Part shown: piece after piece, positions 1 through 8,130 of the stretch
Position numbering within the stretch: the stretch's first letter is position 1
How the letters are laid out: the number at the start of each line of letters is the position of its first letter
Source of the DNA: Haloarchaeobius litoreus
Lineage (GTDB): Archaea > Halobacteriota > Halobacteria > Halobacteriales > Natrialbaceae
Length of the DNA stretch: 64,000 bases
Direction of reading: 5' to 3'
NCBI RefSeq assembly: GCF_024495425.1
Contig: NZ_JANHJR010000001.1
Coordinates: forward strand, 682,001 to 746,000
Notes under the pieces: generated by a model
What the model was told of the DNA's origin: nothing
Databases searched by the model: none
The model's input: only the letters and a program-made list of their open reading frames with translations
Made by a program: the position numbers and the translations under genes

Positions 1-123
1 GTCGAGTGTCAGCGGGCCGTCCGCCTCGGCGAGGGCCTCGGCGATCTCGTACTCGGACTGGACGTACTCCGAGGCCATCTTGTCGACGAGTGCGGCGACT
101 TCATCCGGTATCTCCTCGGTCAT
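1..123 (-). CDS. N-terminal part of an unidentified protein (cut by window edge)
   Basis: Only the first 41 codons lie in the window, starting at an ATG whose complement is at 121-123. The visible peptide begins MTEEIPDEVAALVDKMASEY and is acidic and helical, with no recognisable motif. Codon use is typical of the neighbours. It is transcribed divergently from the oxidoreductase operon that begins at 262. The function cannot be told from this fragment; it could be a small hypothetical or a regulator. Confidence 0.6.
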   Translation of the reverse strand, partial: MTEEIPDEVAALVDKMASEYVQSEYEIAEALAEADGPLTLD

Positions 124-261
124 GCCCCGGATTTGTACGCCGGGTGTCCTAAATGATTCGGGAACGGCCCGAGCGGGGCCGTGGTCGATTCCCAGCGGGT
201 GACAGCACGGGCGAACACGTTCGGGAACAGCTACTCCGCCGAATTAGAACGAATATCGTCC

Positions 262-417
262 ATGGCGACGGAAACGGACTCGCAGACGGAGGACGTACCG
301 TGGCCCCAGCGACTCCTCGACAGCATCTGGTTGCTCGCGCTCGCAGCCATCGTCTACTGGGTGCTCTCGTACATCGTCTGGGGGCTGATAGACATCTTCA
401 GCGTCCCCATGGGGTGA
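262..417 (+). CDS. Small single-TM subunit of a heme-copper oxidoreductase
   Basis: A 51-residue protein with an acidic N-terminal tail (about 20 residues) and one strong hydrophobic helix at about residues 22-45. It lies 6 bp upstream of the CuA subunit II gene, in the place where ba3-type oxidases carry a tiny helical subunit (IIa or CbaD-like). I chose the ATG at 262 because the possible upstream extension is poorly conserved in character and not acidic. The role as an accessory membrane subunit is inferred from position and topology only. Confidence 0.65.
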   Translation: MATETDSQTEDVPWPQRLLDSIWLLALAAIVYWVLSYIVWGLIDIFSVPMG

Positions 418-423
418 CCACGG

Positions 424-963
424 ATGGACTCACCGCTCGACAAGCCGGAGGGGAACTGGTGGAACGAGACCATCAACCGGCGCGAAACGCTGTGGATCGC
501 GCTCTCGGCGGGCTGGGCCGTCACCCTGTTCGGGTGGATGATCGGCTGGACCGAGTTCGGCGACCAGAACAACGTCGGGCAGACGTTCAGCATCACGCCC
601 GACGAGTTTCAGGGGAAGGTCTCCGCGTTCAAGGACGCGGCCGAGCAGACGGACCGGGGGTTCGTCCCCGCCGGCGACGACGTCTACGTCGGCGCGCTCC
701 AGTGGGGCTGGGACGGACTGCCGGTCGTCCTGGAGGCGGGTGAGACGTACAGGTTCCACCTCGGCTCGTACGACGTCCAGCACGGCTTCTCGGTGCGCAA
801 CGAGGACAACCTGAGCCAGCAGATCTCGCTGCAGATACTGCCCGACTACGAGTGGGTCGTCGAGATGTCGTTCGACGAGCCCGGCACGTACCACGTCGTC
901 TGCAACGAGTTCTGTGGCAACGGGCACCGGAGTATGCACAGCGCCATCCAGGTGGAGGAGTGA
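424..963 (+). CDS. Heme-copper oxidoreductase subunit II (CuA domain)
   Basis: A 179-residue protein with one N-terminal membrane helix (about residues 23-42) and an extracytoplasmic cupredoxin fold. All CuA ligands are visible: His120, then Cys160, Glu162, Cys164, His168 and Met171 in the motif CNEFCGNGHRSM. This subunit takes electrons from a soluble donor (cytochrome c or halocyanin) and passes them to subunit I. It is followed after one base by the subunit I gene, so the two are certainly co-transcribed. The single-helix layout fits B-type oxidases and CuA-bearing nitric oxide reductases. Confidence 0.88.
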   Translation: MDSPLDKPEGNWWNETINRRETLWIALSAGWAVTLFGWMIGWTEFGDQNNVGQTFSITPDEFQGKVSAFKDAAEQTDRGFVPAGDDVYVGALQWGWDGLPVVLEAGETYRFHLGSYDVQHGFSVRNEDNLSQQISLQILPDYEWVVEMSFDEPGTYHVVCNEFCGNGHRSMHSAIQVEE

Positions 964-964
964 T

Positions 965-2683
965 ATGTTCGGACTCAGTACCTACGACTACGACGACGAC
1001 GGCTTCCGCCGCTGCTCGGTGACCGGCCTCGACATCCACCGCTCGGCGGAGGACATGGTGAAACTGTACGGGCTGACGGCCATCCTGGCTCTCGCGGTGG
1101 GTGGCGTGTTCGCGGTGTTCGTCGCGCTCACGCGCTGGGAGCTCGTCGGGCTGCTCTCGCCCGGCGACTTCTACACCTACCTGAGCATCCACGCGTGGAA
1201 CCTGCTCATCTTCTGGATGGTGTTCATGGAGATCGCGATCCTCTACGTCGGCGGCCCGTTCGTGCTCGGCAGGCGGCTCGCGCTCCCGTCGCTCGCGAAG
1301 GTCGGCTACGTCGTGATGCTCGCCGGCGCTGTGACGGTCAACGTCGCCATCTGGCTGACGAGCTACCCGAACAACGCGCCGCTGCTGACCTCCTACGTCC
1401 CACTGGAGTCGAGCTGGCAGTTCTACCTCGGGGCGCTCGTGTTCGTCCTCGGCGCGATAATCGCTGCACTGCCCTTCTTCGCGACGATGTGGAAGGAGAA
1501 GCGCGAGAACCCCGGCGACACGCTCCCGCTGGTCGCCTTCGGCGCGTTCGCGACCAGCATCATCGCGTTCGAGGCGCTGCTCGGCGGCGTGCTCACCTAC
1601 GGGCCGGCGCTGCTCTGGCGGCTGGAGATACTCGCGACGCTCGACTCGGCGTTCTACCGCCAGATGTACTGGATCATCGGCCACGGCAGCCAGCAGATTA
1701 ACCTGCTCGCGATGATCACCGTCTGGTACTTCATCACCCACGTCGTCGGCGGGGCCGAGGTCGCCAGCCAGAAGGTCTCCCGGACGGCGTTCGTGCTCTA
1801 CCTCTTCTTCATCAACATGGGGGCGGCCCACCACCTCATGTCCGACCCGGTGGTCTCGACCGGCTGGCGGATGTGGAACACGTCGTACGCGGCCTACGGC
1901 GCGGTGCTGGCGAGCATGATCCACGCCTTCGCCATCCCCGCCGGGCTGGAGGCCGGCCGCCGCGCCAAGGGCAAGGGCGGCGGCCTCTTCGGCTGGCTCT
2001 GGAGCGGCCCGTGGGACGACCCCGGCTACTCCGCGACCATCCTCAGCATCGTCCTGTTCGGCTTCCTCGGGGGCATCACCGGCGTCATGATGGGCCAGAT
2101 GCAGCTCAACATGACCTGGCACAACACGCTCGCGACGCCGGGCCACTTCCACGCGACGGTCGCCACCGGGACGACGCTGGCGTTCATGGGACTGGGCTAC
2201 TACGTCCTCCGGCTGGTGTTCGGCCGGGACTGGGCGCTCGGTCCCATCGCGAAGATACAGCCGTTCCTCTACGGCGGCGCGATGGGCGTGACCGTCGTGA
2301 TGATGATGTACGCGGGCGTCCTGTTCGGCGTCCCGCGCCGGCACCCGAGCGTGATGGACATCCCCGGCACCGAGTTCAGCTTCGAGGCGGCCACGCCGTT
2401 CTTCGCCGTCTTCGGCGTTGGCGCACTCGTCTCCATCACCGCCGGGGCGCTGTTCGTCGTCGTCGCCCTCGCCACGCTGTTCACCGGCGACGAGTTCGAG
2501 GGCGGCCCCGTCGGTGACCTGAGTCGGACCGTCGCGGACGGCGGAGAGGGGACGACCGAACCGCTCCACGAGCAGAGCATGCGCGGGACGTTCGTGCTGA
2601 CCCTCGTGTTCTTCGCGACGTTCGTCGTGCTCACGGCGCTGAACTGGTACCTGCTCTCGAACATCTGGCAGATAGGCCCCTGA
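965..2683 (+). CDS. Heme-copper oxidoreductase subunit I, ba3-like, lacking the active-site Tyr (possible NO reductase)
   Basis: A 572-residue polytopic membrane protein that follows Thermus ba3 oxidase subunit I motif by motif. The helix II heme ligand is His76, the CuB ligands are His240, His289 and His290, and the two haem ligands are His394 and His396 in TPGHFHATV. Further shared blocks are LFGWLWSGPWDDP and the VPRR motif. In true oxidases CuB-His is followed four residues later by the cross-linked Tyr (GHPxVY); here the segment is GHGSQQ, placing Gln244 at that position. That Tyr is considered essential for O2 reduction. As I recall, a Tyr-to-Gln change with a CuA subunit II marks the proposed eNOR family of nitric oxide reductases. 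The catalytic role (NO reduction) is inference; the residue change is seen. It shares an operon with the CuA subunit II gene upstream and heme O synthase downstream. Confidence 0.85.
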   Translation: MFGLSTYDYDDDGFRRCSVTGLDIHRSAEDMVKLYGLTAILALAVGGVFAVFVALTRWELVGLLSPGDFYTYLSIHAWNLLIFWMVFMEIAILYVGGPFVLGRRLALPSLAKVGYVVMLAGAVTVNVAIWLTSYPNNAPLLTSYVPLESSWQFYLGALVFVLGAIIAALPFFATMWKEKRENPGDTLPLVAFGAFATSIIAFEALLGGVLTYGPALLWRLEILATLDSAFYRQMYWIIGHGSQQINLLAMITVWYFITHVVGGAEVASQKVSRTAFVLYLFFINMGAAHHLMSDPVVSTGWRMWNTSYAAYGAVLASMIHAFAIPAGLEAGRRAKGKGGGLFGWLWSGPWDDPGYSATILSIVLFGFLGGITGVMMGQMQLNMTWHNTLATPGHFHATVATGTTLAFMGLGYYVLRLVFGRDWALGPIAKIQPFLYGGAMGVTVVMMMYAGVLFGVPRRHPSVMDIPGTEFSFEAATPFFAVFGVGALVSITAGALFVVVALATLFTGDEFEGGPVGDLSRTVADGGEGTTEPLHEQSMRGTFVLTLVFFATFVVLTALNWYLLSNIWQIGP

Positions 2684-2685
2684 CG

Positions 2686-3753
2686 ATGGACCGGGACCTC
2701 CCGCGACAGCTCTGGTCGCTCGTCAAGCCCCGCATCGTGGCACTGCTCTGTGTCACGGGGCTGTTCGCGCTGCTGGCGGCAGGCGGCGGCCCGCCGAGCG
2801 TCGTCGTCGGCTTCGTCGTCGCGGGCGGGCTGATTGCGGCGAGTTCGGCCGCATTGAACTGCTGGTACGACCGCGAGCTCGACCGCCACATGGACCGGAC
2901 CGCGGACCGGCCGCTCCCCAGCGGTGCACTCGACCACCGGGTCGCACTGGTGTTCGCCGTCGGCCTGTTCGTCGTCGGGAGCGCGGTCGGGCTGGCGACG
3001 CTCCCCCCCGGCGCTGTCGGCTACATGTGGCTCGGCGTCGCCGCCTACGTCGGGCTCTACACCGTCGGGCTGAAGCGCCGGCACTGGACCGGCGTCGTCC
3101 TCGGCGGCTCCGCCGGCTCGTTCCCCGTGCTCGCCGGCTGGACGGCCATCGCGCCGCTCTCGGTCGAGGCCGTCGTCATGGCGGCGGTGGTGTTCGCCTG
3201 GACGCCGGCCCACGCCTGGGCGCTCGCCCACGTCTACCGGTCGGACTTCGCGGCCGCCGGGGTGCCGACGCTGCCGGTCGTCGCCGACGAGGCGGTGGTC
3301 CGCCGGGTGGTGTGGTACTCCGTCTGGGCGACGCTCGTGGTCGCAGCAGCGCTCGTCCCGTTCGCCGGCCTGCTCTACTCGGTCACGCTGGCGGTCGCCG
3401 GGGGTGCGTTCCTCCTCGGCTACCGCGGGTTCCGGCACACCGGGGGCGACCCCGAGGCAGTTCGTGCGTTCTTCACGTCGAACCTGTTCCTGGCGACGCT
3501 GTTCGTCGCCTGGGGCGTCTCCGGCGTCGTCCCGGGGGCCGACACGGCGCTCGCGGCTATCGCCGTCGTCGCCGTCCCGGCGCTGTTCGTCGGGCTCTGG
3601 AACGCCCGGCCCGCGCTCCGGGGTGTCCGGGCGGAGCCCGGCCACGAGTGGCGGCCGGTCGTCCGCGCGCTGGTCGACGAGCTCCCGGTCGTGCTCCGGG
3701 AATACGTTCGGGACAACGACCACCCGCGTCCCACGGATAACTCCAACCGATGA
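2686..3753 (+). CDS. ctaB: Heme O synthase (protoheme IX farnesyltransferase), UbiA family
   Basis: A 355-residue protein with about nine membrane helices. The prenyl-diphosphate binding motif NCWYDRELDRHMDRT followed by RPLPSG is near residue 65, and the second block TPAHAWALAHVYRSDF with AGVPTLPVV is near 175. It attaches a polyprenyl chain to heme b to make heme O, the precursor of a-type hemes. It starts 2 bp after the subunit I stop and overlaps the next gene by 4 bp, so the operon makes its own heme cofactor. The C-terminal tail of about 60 residues is longer than in bacterial CtaB. Confidence 0.88.
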   Translation: MDRDLPRQLWSLVKPRIVALLCVTGLFALLAAGGGPPSVVVGFVVAGGLIAASSAALNCWYDRELDRHMDRTADRPLPSGALDHRVALVFAVGLFVVGSAVGLATLPPGAVGYMWLGVAAYVGLYTVGLKRRHWTGVVLGGSAGSFPVLAGWTAIAPLSVEAVVMAAVVFAWTPAHAWALAHVYRSDFAAAGVPTLPVVADEAVVRRVVWYSVWATLVVAAALVPFAGLLYSVTLAVAGGAFLLGYRGFRHTGGDPEAVRAFFTSNLFLATLFVAWGVSGVVPGADTALAAIAVVAVPALFVGLWNARPALRGVRAEPGHEWRPVVRALVDELPVVLREYVRDNDHPRPTDNSNR

Positions 3754-4487
3754 CGGACGAACCGACCGAGTCCACCGGTGCCGACGACGCCGCCTCGCCC
3801 GTCGCCCTCCTGTGCGAACTCGTCGGCAACGCGTGGAGCACGCTCAAGACGGTCTACTACGCGGACTCCGCCAGCTGGCGCGTCATGAAGGCCGGCGGGC
3901 TGCTCTTCTTCGGGCTGTTCTGCTGGGCGGGCTCGAACATCCTCTACTCGTACAACCAGGACCTCTGGTTGCTCCGCTACCCCATGGCCTACGGGTTCCT
4001 GCTCCTCGCTTACGGGCCGATCCACCACCTCGTCACGCTCCCACTTTCCTACCGCCTCCGGAGAGCGAACGGCTGGCTCCGGACGGTCGGCCAGCGGCTG
4101 CCCAACGGGATGCTCGTGGTCTTCCTCGTGGCGGTTCTCGTGCTCGGGACGTTCCCGGTCGGGGCGATGACCGTCGACTTCCGGAGCACCCTCGAGTCGA
4201 GCGGGGCCGACATCAGCCCGGACCTCCACTGCATCAAGTCCGACGTCGGGGACGACGTTGAGATACACTGCCACCTCTCCGAGTCCCGCGGGGTGGACAG
4301 CGTCGTCGTCCGCAGCGGTGGCAACGACATCCACGTCGACGACGACCCGCCCTACGAGTTCACCATCCGCGCGAGCGAGGTGGAGTCGGTCCGTGGCCAG
4401 CAGCAGTTCACGGTCGAGCTCCGCGACGAGGACGGGGGCCTCGTCCGGCGGTACGTGCGCCGCCTCACGCTCATCGAGGAGGGCTGA
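3750..4487 (+). CDS. Unknown membrane protein with C-terminal extracytoplasmic domain
   Basis: A 245-residue protein I do not recognise. It has an acidic cytoplasmic start, then hydrophobic segments at about residues 48-66, 76-98 and 122-142, then a soluble acidic domain of about 100 residues that looks beta-rich. The domain contains a Cys pair (CIKSDVGDDVEIHC), which could form a disulfide or hold a metal. The start codon overlaps the ctaB stop (ATGA), so it is translationally coupled to the heme-copper operon. Possible roles are an assembly factor or an accessory subunit; this rests on context alone. Confidence 0.7.
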   Translation: MTDEPTESTGADDAASPVALLCELVGNAWSTLKTVYYADSASWRVMKAGGLLFFGLFCWAGSNILYSYNQDLWLLRYPMAYGFLLLAYGPIHHLVTLPLSYRLRRANGWLRTVGQRLPNGMLVVFLVAVLVLGTFPVGAMTVDFRSTLESSGADISPDLHCIKSDVGDDVEIHCHLSESRGVDSVVVRSGGNDIHVDDDPPYEFTIRASEVESVRGQQQFTVELRDEDGGLVRRYVRRLTLIEEG

Positions 4488-4530
4488 CGGCACCAGAGGC
4501 ATGTACCGTCGGGTCGAAGGGTCCTATCAG

Positions 4531-5568
4531 ATGAGCGCAGCTACCGACCTCCGGGAGCTCCTCGCGGACGGGGAGGAACTGACCATCGTCTGCCACAACA
4601 ACCCCGACCCCGACTGCCTCGCCAGCGCGCTCGTGCTCGGGCGCATCGCGGCCGAGGCGGGCATCGACGAGCGTCGTATCCTCTACAGCGGCGACATCTC
4701 CCACCAGCAGAACCGGGCGTTCGTCAACCTCCTTGAGATCGACATCCAGCAGTTCGACCCGGCTGTGGTCCACGACCGCCCCGCAGGGTCGCTGCTGGCG
4801 TTCGTCGACCACTCACGACCCGGCGTGAACAACCACGTCCTGGAGGGGACACCCGTCGACGTGGTCATCGACCACCATCCGGCCGACGGGGTCGAGGCGC
4901 GGTTCGTCGACCACCGGGAGGACGTGGGTGCGACCGCCACCATCCTCACCGAGTACGTCCGCGAGCTCGGGACCGAGGTCGACGACCGCATGGCCACCGC
5001 GCTGCTCTTCGCCATCCGCCGGGAGACGCTCGGCTTCCTCCGCGGTGCGACCCCCGCCGAGTACGAGGCGGCGAGCTACCTCCACGGCCTCGCGGACCGA
5101 GACCTGCTCAGGAAGCTGTCGAGTCCGTCCGTCAGCAGCGCGACCGTCGACGCCATCGCGGACGCCATCGATAACCGCGTCGTCCACGGCGGCGTGTTGC
5201 TCTCGCACGTCGGCCGGACCAGCGAGCGCGACGCGCTCCCGCAGGCCGCGGACTACCTCGCCACGCTGGAGGGCGTCGACACGACGTTCGTCTTCGGCAT
5301 CGTCGGCGAATCCATCCAACTGAGCAGCCGGACGACCGACTCGCGGGTCCACGTCGGCGAGGTGCTCACCGACGCGTTCCAGGAGGTGGGCAGCGGCGGC
5401 GGCCACCGGGAGATGGCGGGTGCGGAGATACCGCTCGGCATCTTCGCGGACTACACGAGCGACGACGAGCTGCTGGTCGACATCGTCGAGTCTGTCGTCA
5501 CGGCGCGACTGCTCGCGTCGCTGAACATCGAGCCGGACGACGGCGACAGCGAGGCTGAGAACGACTGA
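4531..5568 (+). CDS. DHH-family phosphoesterase (DHH-DHHA1)
   Basis: Contains the metal-binding NPDPD motif near residue 23, a central Asp (FVDHS), the DHH motif in VVIDHHP, and the C-terminal DHHA1 signature GSGGGHREMAG. Such enzymes hydrolyse oligonucleotides, cyclic-di-nucleotide products or related phosphoesters with Mn2+. It is cytoplasmic. I took the ATG at 4531; an in-frame ATG at 4501 would add ten residues. It follows the unknown membrane gene after 43 bp, so co-transcription is possible but not required. The exact substrate cannot be told from sequence. Confidence 0.85.
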   Translation: MSAATDLRELLADGEELTIVCHNNPDPDCLASALVLGRIAAEAGIDERRILYSGDISHQQNRAFVNLLEIDIQQFDPAVVHDRPAGSLLAFVDHSRPGVNNHVLEGTPVDVVIDHHPADGVEARFVDHREDVGATATILTEYVRELGTEVDDRMATALLFAIRRETLGFLRGATPAEYEAASYLHGLADRDLLRKLSSPSVSSATVDAIADAIDNRVVHGGVLLSHVGRTSERDALPQAADYLATLEGVDTTFVFGIVGESIQLSSRTTDSRVHVGEVLTDAFQEVGSGGGHREMAGAEIPLGIFADYTSDDELLVDIVESVVTARLLASLNIEPDDGDSEAEND

Positions 5569-5621
5569 CGGTTCCACGCCCCGACCAGCTACTCGGCTCG
5601 TCGGGCGACCCGGGAGGTCGG

Positions 5622-6473
5622 CTACAGTCCGAGTATCTCACGCGCCTCGGCGGGCGAGGCGACCGGGCGGCCGAGCTCCTCGGCGACGCGGACGACGCGT
5701 TCGACGAGCTGGGCGTTGCTCTCGGCGAGTTCGCCACGCCGGTAGTAGACGTTGTCCTCCAGGCCGACGCGAACGTGGCCGCCGAGGAGTACGCCGAGCG
5801 TCGCGAACGAGAGCTGATGTGGTCCGAACCCGAGGGTGTTGAACTGGGCACCATCGGGCAGGTCGTCGATGGCGTTGAGCAGGTTCCGAGGGCGTGGTCG
5901 GGTGAGCGTCCCGCCACCGAAGATGAGCGTCGCGTAGACCGGCTCGGCGAGGTCACGGCGCGCCAGCAGCCCGTGGGCTTCGTTGATGTGGCCGTCGTTG
6001 AACAGTTCGAGCTCGGGCTTGATGCCGCGTTCGACCATCTCCTCGTGGAGCGCGTCGACCATCCCGCGGGTGTTCTCGCTGGTGAGGTGGTCGTAGCGGT
6101 TCAGCGGGCCCATGTCGAGCGACGCCATCTCGGGTGCCGGGTCGGTCCGGAGCGGGAGGTGGCGGTCCGCGGCGGGCGCGGCGGTCCCACCCGTCGAGTG
6201 CTGGATGACGACGTCGTCCGCGTACTCCCGGACGGCGTCGTCGACCTCCTGGAAGCGTTCGGTGGCGAACGACCGCTCGCCGTTCGGCGTCCGGGCGTGG
6301 AGGTGGACGACCGACGCACCGGCGGCCTCCGCCTCGGCGGCCGCCTTCCCGATCTCCTCGGGTGTCTCCGGGAGGTTCGGGTTCGCCTCCTTGCCGTGGA
6401 CGCCGCCGGTCAGCGCCGCGGTGACGATGACCGGTTCGCGGTCGAGGTAGTCGGTGTAGGCCACGTCACTCAC
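5622..6473 (-). CDS. Beta-keto acid cleavage enzyme (BKACE family, DUF849)
   Basis: A 283-residue TIM-barrel enzyme. Family marks are VIVTAALTGG at the start, VVHLHARTPNG (metal-binding HxH), the STGG block, LFNDGHI and the C-terminal HVRVGLEDNVYY segment. BKACE enzymes cleave a beta-keto acid with acetyl-CoA to give acetoacetate and a CoA ester, as in lysine fermentation (3-keto-5-aminohexanoate) or related pathways; the substrate varies within the family. It starts with GTG, and that start lies inside the 3' end of the upstream small gene (8-bp overlap), so the two are coupled. Confidence 0.87.
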   Translation of the reverse strand: MSDVAYTDYLDREPVIVTAALTGGVHGKEANPNLPETPEEIGKAAAEAEAAGASVVHLHARTPNGERSFATERFQEVDDAVREYADDVVIQHSTGGTAAPAADRHLPLRTDPAPEMASLDMGPLNRYDHLTSENTRGMVDALHEEMVERGIKPELELFNDGHINEAHGLLARRDLAEPVYATLIFGGGTLTRPRPRNLLNAIDDLPDGAQFNTLGFGPHQLSFATLGVLLGGHVRVGLEDNVYYRRGELAESNAQLVERVVRVAEELGRPVASPAEAREILGL

Positions 6474-6657
6474 CGACTCCGGACTCGGCGTCGCGGTATA
6501 TCTCGCAGTGCTCGGCGTGGTCGAGGTCGTACCGGTCGTTGCAGACGTCGGCCCGCATCGGCTGGACGAACCCGTCGGTGACGGTGCAGTACGCTCGCGG
6601 CTCGTCGAACGTTCGTCCGTCGCCCTCCTGCCGGTACTCCAGATGAGGACAGCTCAT
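6466..6657 (-). CDS. Small cysteine-bearing protein upstream of BKACE
   Basis: A 63-residue acidic protein beginning MSCPHLEYR. Cys residues lie at positions 3, 24, 39 and 51 with two His residues near the ends, a spacing that could hold a zinc ion or a cluster. Its stop lies 8 bp inside the BKACE gene, so both are translated from one mRNA. Short proteins of this type are common in haloarchaea and usually left unnamed. Function unknown; a metal-binding partner of the BKACE gene product is a guess. Confidence 0.72.
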   Translation of the reverse strand: MSCPHLEYRQEGDGRTFDEPRAYCTVTDGFVQPMRADVCNDRYDLDHAEHCEIYRDAESGVGE

Positions 6658-6714
6658 GGCGGCCGTTCGCCGGCGACGGGAGTAAACGTTTGGTAGGCGG
6701 TGGCACGTGCCGTG

Positions 6715-6783
6715 GTCCCGTTCTGCCGTCACCGCTGGTCCCGTTCTGCCGTCACCGCTGGTCCCGCTCTCTCGTCGCCGCTG
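6715..6783. repeat. 23-bp tandem repeat, two exact copies plus one degenerate
   Basis: Two perfect 23-bp units (6715-6737 and 6738-6760) beginning GTCCCGTTCTGCCGTC are followed by a third, imperfect copy (6761-6783). They sit in the gap between two divergent genes, about 40 bp before the Fe-alcohol dehydrogenase start. They may be a simple slippage product or repeated regulator sites. Confidence 0.85.
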
Positions 6784-6824
6784 TGCGAAACGACATAGGG
6801 CGGCGGAGCGTACTCCGAGGTATC

Positions 6825-8033
6825 ATGCAACACGATGCTTCCGGCGACGTCCGCTTCGAGTACGACTCGCCGACGCTCCGGCTCGGGAGGGGTTCGGTCG
6901 CCGACCTCGGCGAGGAGCTCGCTGCGGCGGGCTGTGAGCGCGCACTGGTCGTCTGCGGCTCGACGGTCGGCCAGACCGACGCCGTGATGGAGCCCGTCCG
7001 GGCCGGCCTGGGCGACCGGCTGGCCGGGGAGTTCGCCCGGACGACACCCGACAAGCGGCTCTCGAACGCCTACGACGGCGTCGCAGCGATGAAACGCCAC
7101 GACGCGGACGCGCTCGTCGCCGTCGGTGGCGGGAGCAGCATCGACGTGGCGAAGGTGATGAGCATCCTGCGCGAGGACGACCGGGCCCCCGACCGGGTCG
7201 GTGCCGAACTCGCCGAGACCGGCACCATCTCCATCCCCGTCGGTGGGCTGACGCCCATCTTCGCGGTGCCGACGACGCTCGCCGGGGCGGACCTCTCGCA
7301 GGTCGCTGGCATCACCGCACACCCGTCGTCGAGCCTCGTCGAGGAGTTCGTCGCCGGCGGCGTCGGGGACGCCCGACTGATGCCGACCGCCGTCGTCGGT
7401 GACGCCGAACTCGTCGCGACGACGCCCGCGTCGGTGCTCGCAGGGTCCGCGATGAACGGCTTCGACAAGGGTCTCGAGACGCTGTACGCGAGCACCCGGA
7501 CGCCGGTGACGGACGGTACGGCGAGTCACGGCCTCAGACTGCTCGCCGAGCACCTGCCGCGGCTCCGGAGCGAGGGTGCGACACCGGGCGTGCTCGAACC
7601 CGTCGTCGAGGGCATCACGCTGGTCCAGTACGGCATCTCGCGCCCCTCCGAGACGACGCTCTCGGTCGTCCACGCCTTCGGTCACGGGCTGACGCGGGGC
7701 TACGGCGTCCAGCAGGGCGTTGCCCACGCCGTCGTCGTCCCGCACGTCCTCCGGTACCTGTTCGAGCACGTCGACGGTCGCCGGGAACTGCTCGCGGAGG
7801 CCCTCGGCGTCGGCGACGCGGCGGAGCCGGCGACCGCGGTCGTCGACGCCGTCACCGCCGTCCGGGATGCGCTCGACCTGCCGACCCGGCTCCGCGACGT
7901 CGACGGGCCGGAGCCCGAAGAGTTCCCGGCCGTCGCCGAGGCCATCCTCGGCGACTCGTTCATGCGAAACGCACCGCCGGGGCTCGACGCGACACGCGAG
8001 GAGGTCGAGGCGGTGGTCGAGGCGGCGTACTGA
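6825..8033 (+). CDS. Iron-containing alcohol dehydrogenase family protein
   Basis: A 402-residue enzyme with the N-terminal nucleotide-binding domain (DALVAVGGGSSIDVAKV near residue 100) and the C-terminal helical metal domain. Likely metal ligands are the Asp in TTLAGADLSQVAG and the His residues of VVHAFGHGLTRGYG and GVAHAVVVPH. Such enzymes reduce aldehydes or oxidise alcohols with NAD(P). The ATG at 6825 is used because it gives the usual N-terminus that runs into the first beta strand. Neighbours do not reveal the substrate. Glycerol-1-phosphate dehydrogenase, a relative, has different signatures. Confidence 0.85.
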   Translation: MQHDASGDVRFEYDSPTLRLGRGSVADLGEELAAAGCERALVVCGSTVGQTDAVMEPVRAGLGDRLAGEFARTTPDKRLSNAYDGVAAMKRHDADALVAVGGGSSIDVAKVMSILREDDRAPDRVGAELAETGTISIPVGGLTPIFAVPTTLAGADLSQVAGITAHPSSSLVEEFVAGGVGDARLMPTAVVGDAELVATTPASVLAGSAMNGFDKGLETLYASTRTPVTDGTASHGLRLLAEHLPRLRSEGATPGVLEPVVEGITLVQYGISRPSETTLSVVHAFGHGLTRGYGVQQGVAHAVVVPHVLRYLFEHVDGRRELLAEALGVGDAAEPATAVVDAVTAVRDALDLPTRLRDVDGPEPEEFPAVAEAILGDSFMRNAPPGLDATREEVEAVVEAAY

Positions 8034-8130
8034 CTGAGGCGGCGTCTGCCGGTCGACCCCGCCCGGCACAACCGCCGGGCGAACATGTACCCGACAACGG
8101 TCAAACGGGGTCCACCACAACGACCCGTCA

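Noticed and set aside
629-2569. Long open frame opposite the oxidoreductase genes
   Set aside because: It lies antisense to clear motif-bearing genes and is rich in Arg/Glu/His with no domain; such long antisense frames are an effect of high third-position GC.
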